Shown here: positions 1-6,069 of the stretch, piece by piece | How positions within the stretch are numbered: position 1 is the first letter of the stretch | Layout: the number at the start of each line of letters is the position of its first letter | Assembly: GCA_964407285.1 (NCBI GenBank) | Contig: CAYOVG010000311.1 | Coordinates: forward strand, 1-8,577 | DNA: 8,577 bases | Direction: 5' to 3' | Source: CAYOVG01 sp964407285 | Lineage (GTDB): Bacteria; Desulfobacterota; Syntrophobacteria; Syntrophobacterales; Syntrophobacteraceae | The notes under the pieces: model-generated | Told to the model about the DNA's origin: nothing | The model's input: only the letters and a program-made list of their open reading frames with translations | Database searches by the model: none | Program-made: the position numbers and the translations under genes

Positions 1-80
1 ATTTTCAGCTTCCGTCCCACGGGGCGGAATGACCCGGGCAACGGCGAGTCGCCCCGGTTCGAATGACAGTCGTTATTCAA

Positions 81-95
81 GGCGGTTTTGCCGCC
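81..95 (-). terminator. Weak hairpin after the VIT-vWA gene
   Basis: GGCGG and CCGCC arms (81-85 and 91-95) flank a five-base loop, about 20 bases beyond the stop codon of the minus-strand gene. On the minus strand the stem is followed only by TTGAAT, not a real T-run, so it is a weak candidate for an intrinsic terminator or a 3'-end stabilising hairpin. The rest of 1-115 shows no gene. Confidence 0.25.
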
Positions 96-115
96 GACCT
101 GTTGGTCCCACGATC

Positions 116-2671
116 CTATCCCGCTCGGAACGTCAATGTCGCCTTAACCTTCTCCGTTCCTTTCGGTTTTGGAAAACGCCATTTCTTTATTGCATCTGTA
201 ATGCACTTCTTTGCCCAATCCGAACATCCCGTACAGGAGGTGATGCTTACGGCGTCGACTTTACCTTCGGGGCCGATGTTCCAAGAAACCACTATTTCGA
301 CCGATGTAACGGCTGCTTCGGAGACTCCGGAAGTGTTTCCAATGCATGCGTCAATCTCTTTCAGGCGCTCCCGGACCACCTTGCGGACGTCATCCTCGGA
401 AAGCCCTTCGGATACGGTCAGGTCATCGACCCGGATTCTTGCCCCCGCGCCGGCCCGTGTGCGCTCGGTTTCCTTTTGCGGGGCATCCAGCCGTGCTTCG
501 GGCTTTGCCTCCCGGCTCTCCTCGCGAACCATTTTCCTGGAATGAACTGCGTCTGTCGAGGAGTCGACGGAACCGACGCCCGCGGTCGTTCCTTTCCCGG
601 CGGATGGAGGGGGAGGGGCCATGGGGACTGCCGAAAACGCTCGTGAAGCCATGGGATGCGGTGCGCCCGGTCCTCCCACCGCCAGGTCGGAAACGCCTTC
701 GGGAAGCGGAAGGGGTTGCTGAACGGTTTCCGGTTCTCCCCCCTGTCTGCGGGCGAGGGTGTCCACGGCCACAAACGAAGTGTAGGCGGTGAGCAGGTTG
801 TATTTCAGCCCGAGATCGGTGATTTCCTTGACCCTTGCGTCGTTGGAACTCAACCTGTTGTAGTCTGAAAGCTCGGTAACGGCCGACCTTGCCCACAGGT
901 ATCCGAGCGCCGCGTTGGCGTCCTCGGGTTTCACCTTTCCCACGTCGATGGATGCGGAGTAAGGTTTCTCGCCGGTGAGTCCCCGCAAAGTGATGTTCCC
1001 TTTCGGTTCGCCCTTCCATTTGCCGGAAACGATCACCGGACGTTCGGCAAAGACGTCGGGGATGGCGGCGGGCCGCGGGTCGTAAGCGTCGAAGCCGCCC
1101 GTGTCGAGCTTTATCCGCGTCAGGAGAGGGGATTGGATATACCGGCGGAACTTTTCGGCCTTTTCAGGAGCTTCGTCCGGTTTGGTGATGATGAAAGGCT
1201 CCCCGGCCCCGACTCGGGCCATTCCCTCGAGGAGATACCGGTTGACGCTCGAACCTATGCCGAAGGTGAAGAAATTGGCGTCGCCCAGTTGACTCCGAAT
1301 CAGGTCGAATGCTTCCGTTTCCACCGTGACGAAGCCGTCCGTGGCGATAACGAAGGAACGGGACGCCCCCTCCCGCTTCGGCAGGGCCAGCACCCGTTTC
1401 AGCGCCGGAAGCAGTTCCGTGCCTCCGCCTCCCTGCTGATCGTTTACGAACCTGACCGCTTGCTGTATGTTTTCGGGAGTGGCGGGCAGGGATTTCTCGC
1501 CGAGAAGCTTCGAACCGCCTGCAAAGAGCATCACGTTGAAGCTGTCGGTCGGGCGCAGACCGCCCAGGAGGTTCTGCATGAGCTTCTTGGTGATATCCAG
1601 GGGAAAGCCGTTCATGGAGCCCGACACATCGACGATGAAAACGTACTCACGGGGTGGAACGGCGCTCTGGGACACGCGTTTGGGCGGTTGCATCATGAGC
1701 AGGAAAAAATTCTCCTCTTCGCCTTTGAAGAGCAACAGTCCCGACTGGACGGCGTCGCCCGTGAGCCGGTACTTGAGGATGAAGTCCCGGTTACCGCCCG
1801 CCGTCTCGGCGGATGCGAGTTTCACGGTGGCCCGCGATTTGTCCCGGTAATCGATGTCCACATTGTGCGAAGTGCAGGCCATTTCCTGTATGGGCATGCC
1901 GGCCGACAGATCGACGGCAATGCCGAATTCGTACGTGGGCGACTCACCTTGGTGCGTGTAAGGGTTCTGGACCCATTTCTCCGACGGCGGGGCCGAGGCG
2001 GCGGGCTGGTTCGAGTAGCGCGGTCCCACCACCGTCGGGTACGCGAATTCGTAGATTCCGTCGGTCGGCGCAATCAGTTCGGTGTACCGGAGTTCCGTCT
2101 TGATCTCGTCGCCCGGCAGGATGTTGGCCACGTTCATCTGAAACACGTTCGGGCGTTGCTGTTCGAGAAGGGAAGCGCTCTTTCCCTCCTTTTTGGCCTG
2201 TTCGTAGGTGGCCCGCGCCTCTTCGCGCTTCTGTATCCTGGCGGTTACGGCGCGCTCGCCGATGGTCATCTTCATGCCGTGGACGGCGGCCCGTGTTGAA
2301 CCCGGAAACACGTAAACCGCTTCGATCGGCTTCTTGCCCTCGTTCTTGTAGACCTGTGTGACCGTGACATCGGCTATGACGCCGACGATCTTCACGTCCG
2401 CGGATGTGGACTTGAGCGGGAGTCGGTCCACGTCCGGGTTCTCGCTCCGGACGAAAAAGTAGGGCGACAGGGTTTTGTCTTCCGGATTCGACTCCGGGCC
2501 GCCGCCCGACGTCGCGCCGATGGCTGCGCCGGGGTTCTGGGGCGGCGGAGGCGGTGCGCCGGTTTGCGAAAAGACCTGGTCCGCGGGACAGCACACTGCG
2601 AGAAGAACGAACAGCACGAACGCCATTGCGCTGTTTCCTTGAATGATTCTTTCGCTTCTTCCCCTCTTCAT
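116..2671 (-). CDS. Exported VIT and von Willebrand factor A domain protein with AgmX/PglI-like C-terminus
   Basis: Predicted 851-residue exported protein. Residues 1-36 are a basic n-region followed by a hydrophobic core (FVLFVLLAV), a signal peptide or N-terminal anchor. A Pro/Gly-rich stretch follows. A VIT domain spans about 73-203, with the YVFPGS and ANILPGDEI motifs typical of inter-alpha-trypsin-inhibitor-like proteins. A vWA domain starts near 345: the MIDAS motif DVSGS is at 348-352, with the metal-site threonine near 418 and ATDG at 443-446. The YNLLTAYTSFVAVD motif at about 624-637 is characteristic of bacterial VIT-vWA proteins. A low-complexity Pro/Glu/Arg linker (about 645-745) leads to a C-terminal AgmX/PglI-type domain (about 748-851), with the conserved pattern ending in KKWRFPKP and cysteines 776 and 823 at its usual positions, plus extra Cys 813 and 816. 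The frame is open 92 codons further upstream, but AAAGGAG seven bases before the chosen ATG and a good signal peptide decide this start; an in-frame ATG 15 codons later is also possible. A metal-dependent adhesion or envelope-scaffold role is inferred; no catalytic domain is seen. Confidence 0.9.
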   Translation of the reverse strand: MKRGRSERIIQGNSAMAFVLFVLLAVCCPADQVFSQTGAPPPPPQNPGAAIGATSGGGPESNPEDKTLSPYFFVRSENPDVDRLPLKSTSADVKIVGVIADVTVTQVYKNEGKKPIEAVYVFPGSTRAAVHGMKMTIGERAVTARIQKREEARATYEQAKKEGKSASLLEQQRPNVFQMNVANILPGDEIKTELRYTELIAPTDGIYEFAYPTVVGPRYSNQPAASAPPSEKWVQNPYTHQGESPTYEFGIAVDLSAGMPIQEMACTSHNVDIDYRDKSRATVKLASAETAGGNRDFILKYRLTGDAVQSGLLLFKGEEENFFLLMMQPPKRVSQSAVPPREYVFIVDVSGSMNGFPLDITKKLMQNLLGGLRPTDSFNVMLFAGGSKLLGEKSLPATPENIQQAVRFVNDQQGGGGTELLPALKRVLALPKREGASRSFVIATDGFVTVETEAFDLIRSQLGDANFFTFGIGSSVNRYLLEGMARVGAGEPFIITKPDEAPEKAEKFRRYIQSPLLTRIKLDTGGFDAYDPRPAAIPDVFAERPVIVSGKWKGEPKGNITLRGLTGEKPYSASIDVGKVKPEDANAALGYLWARSAVTELSDYNRLSSNDARVKEITDLGLKYNLLTAYTSFVAVDTLARRQGGEPETVQQPLPLPEGVSDLAVGGPGAPHPMASRAFSAVPMAPPPPSAGKGTTAGVGSVDSSTDAVHSRKMVREESREAKPEARLDAPQKETERTRAGAGARIRVDDLTVSEGLSEDDVRKVVRERLKEIDACIGNTSGVSEAAVTSVEIVVSWNIGPEGKVDAVSITSCTGCSDWAKKCITDAIKKWRFPKPKGTEKVKATLTFRAG

Positions 2672-2678
2672 GTACGCA

Positions 2679-2685
2679 CTCCTTT
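2679..2685 (-). promoter_or_regulatory. Ribosome binding site deciding the VIT-vWA start
   Basis: AAAGGAG on the minus strand, seven bases before the ATG at 2671. It supports a start 92 codons inside the longest open frame. The skipped N-terminal part does not look like protein, whereas the chosen start opens directly into a basic, then hydrophobic signal peptide. Confidence 0.75.
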
Positions 2686-2723
2686 GTGTTAGTGAGAGGC
2701 GGTCGGGATTGTCTTCATCGTTT

Positions 2724-2746
2724 CTTGTCTTGTTGGGTATGACAAG
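2724..2746. promoter_or_regulatory. Inverted repeat, possible operator
   Basis: Perfect 6-base arms CTTGTC/GACAAG with an 11-base spacer, upstream of the VIT-vWA start. The right arm overlaps a TTGTCA sequence that could serve as a -35 element for that gene. Arms this short can arise by chance. Confidence 0.2.
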
Positions 2747-2987
2747 GCGGGAATGGAAAAGTTCCCGGACGGCGGAAAAAACTTGCGGAAATGCCGTCGG
2801 TCCTCTCTCCGGTCGCCGATTATGATCGAAGTACAAGAAAGGAATGCCGTTGCTCGTTTGCCCGAGAGAACTTTCCGCCGTGAAGTTTTCAGAATGGCGT
2901 TCGATATGATAGTGGGAGAGGCATGCTGTGCCCCGGAGGGAGCGCAACTCGGAATATACTGGAATGCCGATGAATTGAGGAGATGTT

Positions 2988-3212
2988 ATGCCTGAAGAAA
3001 AAAATGCCGGTGGAGCGGTGGCGGGTAGTGAAGTTCCCGGCCCGGAGGAGCCTGCGTCCGCAAAGACGTGCGTGCGTTGCGGGGGGACGGGCCTCGTCTG
3101 TGCGCATGTGCCCGAGATAGGTCCCGGGTTTTGCTGCGCCGATTATGGAAATGCCGTCTGCCCCGACTGCAAAGGCTCGGGGACCTGCGGGAAAGAAGAA
3201 CCCGGCAGTTGA
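2988..3212 (+). CDS. Small cysteine-rich protein with two CxxCxGxG (DnaJ-type) zinc knuckles
   Basis: A 74-residue protein. The first 26 residues are Gly/Pro/Glu-rich and probably flexible. The rest contains CVRCGGTG (28-35) and CPDCKGSG (58-65), two copies of the CxxCxGxG knuckle that occurs four times in DnaJ/Hsp40. Further cysteines at 38, 49, 50 and 67 give eight in all, enough for one or two zinc sites. There is no J domain, signal peptide or membrane segment, so a cytoplasmic zinc-binding protein is expected. The start is supported by GAGGAG five bases before the ATG. It is the only credible plus-strand gene here and diverges from the VIT-vWA gene, so the two may share regulation. Small proteins of this type are usually annotated as hypothetical or as molecular chaperone DnaJ; calling it a chaperone would go beyond the evidence. 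Metal binding is inferred from spacing alone. Confidence 0.8.
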   Translation: MPEEKNAGGAVAGSEVPGPEEPASAKTCVRCGGTGLVCAHVPEIGPGFCCADYGNAVCPDCKGSGTCGKEEPGS

Positions 3213-3266
3213 CGACGGACCGGATGCGGTGTCGCCCTACCGGAATGAAAGAGACGGGGAAGCGCG

Positions 3267-3567
3267 TCATTCCCCATGGATGCGCCGCAGTTCTTCAGGG
3301 GAAGAAGCGGTCTTCAAGGCCTCGTGAACGGCGGTCAACGCCTCCACATCTTGAGTCTTGCGCATCTCGGGCACGGTGCTGCCAGTTCGGCTTCGTGAAC
3401 GCAATGCTCACCTCAAAGCCCTTGGGTTCCCAATCCGAAAATGTCGAGTCTGTTTGGGAGAACCGTACATCAGCTCACGGAAAAGGTTCCCGTTGTGGAA
3501 TTGACATCGGGGTGGACGGAGGAAACCACCTTGGTCACGTACTCCTCCGATCTCCCACAGAAGGTTT
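3267..3567 (-). pseudogene. Possible decayed coding remnant, unrecognised
   Basis: On the minus strand three protein-like segments follow each other in different frames. The first is open until a TGA at 3470-3472 and includes EEYVTKVVSSVHPDVN. A second frame (about 3465-3375) includes FSDWEPKGFEVSIAFTKPNW. A third frame (about 3380-3267) includes VPEMRKTQDVEALTAVHEAL and ends RRIHGE at a TGA. Amino-acid composition and the order of the segments suggest one gene broken by two frameshifts, but I recognise no family and there is no clear start. The alternative is plain noncoding DNA with chance open frames. 3213-3266 shows nothing. Confidence 0.3.
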
Positions 3568-3599
3568 CCAAAGATAGTAGCCGGTATTTTGATTGACAG

Positions 3600-3620
3600 C
3601 CGGCGGGCCGCGCCCGCCGG
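3600..3620 (-). terminator. GC-rich hairpin downstream of the outer-membrane protein gene
   Basis: Perfect 8-base arms CCGGCGGG (3600-3607) and CCCGCCGG (3613-3620), extendable to nine pairs with a three-base loop. It lies 45 bases past the stop codon of the minus-strand barrel gene. There is no T-run on either side, so it is either a non-canonical terminator or a 3' stabilising stem. The position fits ending the barrel-gene transcript. Confidence 0.45.
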
Positions 3621-3665
3621 AAAGCGAAGTGCCGATAATGTGATTGTGTCACTGTCCCTGCCGGA

Positions 3666-4670
3666 CTAAAAAGCATAGGCAAGTGAAAACAGCGGAACAA
3701 CGGTACTGTCCGTGTTCTTGCCGACCAGATCGATGCTCAAACCCAGAGCCATGGATAGTTGATCCGTGGCCATGTACTCGATTCCGGGGAGTATCGAGAA
3801 CAACGACTGCTGAGGGTCATTCGCATCAGGTCCGAATAGACGCGCTCCACCCCAGAAACTGGTCAATTCCAGAAGAGCCACCCATTTCTCCGTGACGGGA
3901 TATTCCACGGCCAGATTGACGGTGACGAAGTCTCCGGGGTAGTGCTTGCCGTCATCGTCCGTATAGGAGGTCGGCATCGAGTACCACAGGTTGCCGTAGA
4001 CGATGAACGGGGCAATGTATTTGGATACATTGATACCAGGAGTGAACACATAGGAGCCGCCTCCGGAAACGTCCGTTCCCAGTTTGCGGGGATTTAAATT
4101 CTTGTACTTGCCGGAAGGAAAATCCGTGGAAAACAGTGCGGTTATGGTCGGCATCGTCGGGGTTTCCTCGACCAGGCGGTATTTCAAGGTCAGGTTGATG
4201 TCGCCCAGATCCCCGGAGTCGCTCGATGTTTCTCCGTTGGGACCCGGCGCATCGACGTTGTCGGCCCAGTTGTAGACAAATGGAATGGTCACAAAGGCTT
4301 CCATGTTTTCCATCAATCCGTAGCTGAACTCCCAGTCCATGGAAAATGTCTTGAAATCGCCGCCCGCCGAGGTCCTCGACCAGTTCCGGTCAAAGGAATC
4401 CGTAACGACACTGAGTCCGATTGTGGACTGGATGGCGAATTGTCCTTTATCGATGGGAACGGCGGTGTCGGTGACTATGGGGCCGAAGGTGGCGGGGACG
4501 TCCTCCCCTTCGGCTATTTCCCCTTCCGGCCGAAAACCCTGGCCCGGCCCTCCGATTTCACCGCTCTCCGAGGACGCCGCTTTGGCGGACTCGCTTCCCG
4601 ACCAGACCGGCCCCGGCGCACCCAGCGCCCAAATAAGCAATACCATAAAAACATAGCGTGCACTTCTCAT
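3666..4670 (-). CDS. Outer-membrane beta-barrel protein, MetA-pathway-of-phenol-degradation/transporter-like family
   Basis: A 334-residue protein. Residues 1-25 form a signal peptide (MRSARY, then a hydrophobic stretch, ending near VWSG). A Ser/Glu/Gly-rich linker (about 25-60) precedes the barrel. From about 62 onward there are alternating amphipathic strands, with family-typical features: FGPIVTDTAVP near the start, a GDLGDINLTLKYRL strand and LFSTDFPSGKY mid-protein, and a final LAYAF. A terminal phenylalanine is the classic signal for outer-membrane barrel assembly. These features match the family named for a putative MetA phenol-degradation role (PF13557-like); members are generally of unknown substrate, so no phenol role is claimed. 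GGGAGGAG six bases before the ATG at 4670 fixes the start, although the frame is open 21 codons further. It appears monocistronic, and its leader overlaps the dead ABC ATPase. Length and C-terminus look intact. Confidence 0.85.
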   Translation of the reverse strand: MRSARYVFMVLLIWALGAPGPVWSGSESAKAASSESGEIGGPGQGFRPEGEIAEGEDVPATFGPIVTDTAVPIDKGQFAIQSTIGLSVVTDSFDRNWSRTSAGGDFKTFSMDWEFSYGLMENMEAFVTIPFVYNWADNVDAPGPNGETSSDSGDLGDINLTLKYRLVEETPTMPTITALFSTDFPSGKYKNLNPRKLGTDVSGGGSYVFTPGINVSKYIAPFIVYGNLWYSMPTSYTDDDGKHYPGDFVTVNLAVEYPVTEKWVALLELTSFWGGARLFGPDANDPQQSLFSILPGIEYMATDQLSMALGLSIDLVGKNTDSTVVPLFSLAYAF

Positions 4671-4676
4671 CCAGAT

Positions 4677-4684
4677 CTCCTCCC
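4677..4684 (-). promoter_or_regulatory. Ribosome binding site deciding the barrel-protein start
   Basis: GGGAGGAG on the minus strand, six bases before the ATG at 4670. It selects this start over a 21-codon upstream extension that would bury the signal peptide. Confidence 0.75.
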
Positions 4685-4757
4685 TCTCCTCATTGGTATG
4701 AATTCGCAAAAGCTGCTGTGAACACGGCAGCATTCCCCCACCATATGTTCGAAAAAG

Positions 4758-4788
4758 TCACTTTCGTGCGATACGATCATGAAAGTGA
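4758..4788. promoter_or_regulatory. 8-base inverted repeat upstream of the barrel-protein gene
   Basis: Perfect arms TCACTTTC (4758-4765) and GAAAGTGA (4781-4788) with a 15-base spacer, 88-118 bases before the barrel-gene start. The position suits an operator or leader hairpin for that gene. It lies inside the dead ATPase remnant, over the switch-histidine codons, so part of it is inherited coding sequence and the symmetry may be accidental. Confidence 0.3.
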
Positions 4789-5125
4789 TACACAGCCCCT
4801 GAAAAATACGGATAAGTCGCTCGATGGTCTCCATTGCAATCTTTGCCGCTTCGGAAGGACTTTTCCCCTGGTTCAACGGACCGAAGGCTGAATCTTCGAG
4901 TACAGTGGGACAAAAGAGCTGATCGTCGGCATTTTGAACAGGAGTCCCACATGCACCTGCCTAAACAGAAGTGTCCAAACAGATCGCACTCAACCTCAAT
5001 GAAGACAACGGCTCATGTTTAACCTACCTGGACAACACTACCGCGCATTAGACTCTACCGCGATTTATTGAATTCAGTCAGGCAAGCCACTGCATTTCCA
5101 AAGAGAACATGCTTTGGCTTGTTGC

Positions 5126-5153
5126 GAGCCAAATAGCCCTGGTGGCTCTTTTT
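5126..5153 (+). terminator. Intrinsic terminator, plus strand
   Basis: Perfect 6-base arms GAGCCA (5126-5131) and TGGCTC (5143-5148) with an 11-base loop, followed at once by TTTTT (5149-5153). This is a standard rho-independent form on the plus strand only; the minus-strand reading has no T-run after the stem. No plus-strand gene is recognised upstream of it, so it may serve an unseen small RNA, be left from a lost gene, or be fortuitous. Confidence 0.55.
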
Positions 5154-5188
5154 CGTTAGAATCGGAATAAAGTCTATTATCTTTTTAA

Positions 5189-5206
5189 GAAGAGCCTCCG
5201 GCTTTC
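5189..5206 (-). terminator. Weak stem after the binding-protein gene
   Basis: On the minus strand AGCC-GGA-GGCT forms a short stem, followed by the T-rich CTTCTT, about 45 bases past the binding-protein stop. The stem is short with a mismatch further out, so it is only a candidate 3' end for the receptor/binding-protein transcript. Confidence 0.2.
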
Positions 5207-5251
5207 CTCCCGCGGCAGAACCTCAAACACGGTTGTTACATCAGTCGAGTA

Positions 5252-5995
5252 CTAGAACGGGTAGGTGTAGTTGCTGCTTTGCCATTTATCGAATAGCTTC
5301 TTGATCTCCCCGGATTGAATTAGTTGAGGAAACCTCTCGTCGAAAATCTCCTGGAGCTTTTTTCCCTTATCATTCGTTGCGAAGGCGAGATAAAGATTGA
5401 TTTGCTTTACAGTCTCTCTTTGGTAACTTGCCATATCTATCACACCCAAATTCAAAGCTTCAACTAAATCCGGCTGGGCATCCATAAAGAAATCGATCCG
5501 ATCCTTATCCAGTACGCGTAAGGCATCCTTCCTCTCATCGAATTCAGCTTTTTCCATGGGAGTATCTATGTACCGATCGAAATCATACGACTTGATCCAC
5601 CCGATCCTTTTCCCCGAAATTGTCTCCTGACCCTTCCATTCGGCAACCTTACCCTTCTTAAAGATTACCTGGACAATATCGGCTGCAAAGTGAGACTTTG
5701 GATAAATGACGCCTTCCACTTCCCCCGAGTACGCTCCAACCATGGCATCCACCTTCTGACGCTTGACAAGTTCTTCGGAAGCGGCATAGGAACTGATCCG
5801 ATGTTTTACCTGAATACCGACAGGTTCATAGACCGCCTTGAAGATTTCCCAATACAGACCCGTCCCATCAGCATTGGTTGCATTCTTCCATTCTTCGCTG
5901 GCAAGCACGATCTCGGTAATTTTGTCCTGAGGCATCACTGGTACAGCTGAGAAGCAAATCAGAACCAGCAGACCAATAGAGAGAATCCCCTTCAT
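5252..5995 (-). CDS. Periplasmic solute-binding protein, family 3 (amino-acid-type)
   Basis: A 247-residue protein. Residues 1-22 are a signal peptide (MKGILSIGLLVLICFSAVPV). The mature part has the two-lobed family-3 layout: an N-lobe opening with ITEIVLASEEW and a GLYWEIFKAVYEPVGI helix (46-61), then VDAMVGAYSGE (82-92), where ligand-contact residues usually fall. The lobe-crossing segment is ISGKRIGWIKSYDF (126-139), followed by RIDFFMDAQPDLVEAL (166-181) and a closing helix with IKKLFDKW (231-238). Length is typical. The start is fixed by AAGGAG seven bases before the ATG. It lies 74 bases downstream of the chemoreceptor gene on the same strand, so they may form one transcript. No permease or ATPase gene is present, hence a sensing role, presenting ligand to the receptor, is a reasonable inference. 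The ligand is not predictable; a polar or amino-acid-like compound is only the family default. Confidence 0.85.
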   Translation of the reverse strand: MKGILSIGLLVLICFSAVPVMPQDKITEIVLASEEWKNATNADGTGLYWEIFKAVYEPVGIQVKHRISSYAASEELVKRQKVDAMVGAYSGEVEGVIYPKSHFAADIVQVIFKKGKVAEWKGQETISGKRIGWIKSYDFDRYIDTPMEKAEFDERKDALRVLDKDRIDFFMDAQPDLVEALNLGVIDMASYQRETVKQINLYLAFATNDKGKKLQEIFDERFPQLIQSGEIKKLFDKWQSSNYTYPF

Positions 5996-6069
5996 TTGTC
6001 AACTCCTTGTCTTTGAGAGATACGTTGATGACTGAAACCGTGTACGCCTACTAATGTAATCCATCCGGC

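Larger units (their letters stand above)
2672..2987. other. Divergent intergenic region between the VIT-vWA gene and the small zinc-knuckle gene
   Basis: About 316 bases separate the two divergent starts, so both promoters should lie here. Visible candidates are weak. On the minus strand a TTGTCA box lies within the inverted repeat CTTGTC (2724-2729) / GACAAG (2741-2746), 50-75 bases before the VIT-vWA ATG. On the plus strand there is a TATACT box at 2955-2960 without a convincing -35 box. Open frames in this stretch show no recognisable protein. Confidence 0.4.
4667..4962 (-). pseudogene. Remnant of an ECF/cobalt-nickel-type ABC transporter ATPase (CbiO/NikO/EcfA-like)
   Basis: Minus-strand translation gives VHVGLLF in one frame (about 4957-4936). 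It then continues, after the loss of one base near 4936, with QNADDQLF, CPTVLED, AFGPLNQG and AMETIERL in the next frame (to 4814). This is the Q-loop region of CbiO/NikO/EcfA ATPases, whose usual form is VGLVFQNPDDQLF...VAFGPLN. After only 14 further codons comes SHESDFFEH (histidine codon at 4766-4768), matching the switch histidine region. In intact ATPases roughly 80-90 residues lie between, carrying the LSGG signature and Walker B; both are missing. No Walker A is found upstream. So the gene has lost its 5' end, has an internal deletion and is frameshifted. The in-frame stop at 4667 overlaps the barrel-gene ATG by chance. No matching membrane or substrate-binding component is seen nearby. 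Family assignment rests on motif recognition by eye. Confidence 0.7.
4963..5251. other. Gene-free stretch between the dead ABC ATPase and the binding-protein gene
   Basis: No open frame here gives a recognisable protein on either strand; the 5' part of the ATPase remnant fades out near 4962. The only clear element is the plus-strand terminator at 5126-5153. A small weaker stem lies at about 5190-5206, just past the binding-protein stop. Confidence 0.5.

Noticed and set aside
50..68. CCGGTTCGAAT resembling a tRNA T-loop
   Set aside because: The flanking bases do not form the T-stem, no acceptor or anticodon arm fits, and there is no cloverleaf on either strand.
1133..2299. Long plus-strand open frame (388 codons) inside the VIT-vWA gene
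   Set aside because: It is antisense to a gene with clear domain matches, has Arg/Gly/Leu-rich shadow composition and shows no recognisable domain. GC-rich third positions keep the opposite strand open.
2672..2947. N-terminal extension of the VIT-vWA protein to an ATG at 2947
   Set aside because: The 92 added residues look non-coding and would bury the signal peptide; the ATG at 2671 has AAAGGAG at ideal spacing.
3470..3472. TGA in the minus-strand remnant as a possible selenocysteine codon
   Set aside because: The protein-like sequence after it continues in a different frame, so read-through would not restore it, and no redox motif surrounds the codon.
4905..4950. GTGGGAC/GTCCCAC inverted arms plus a sequence resembling an IS21-family terminal repeat
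   Set aside because: The same bases read on the minus strand as the VGLLF-QNADDQLF-CPT block of an ECF-type ATPase. The protein-level match explains them better than an IS end, and no transposase is adjacent.
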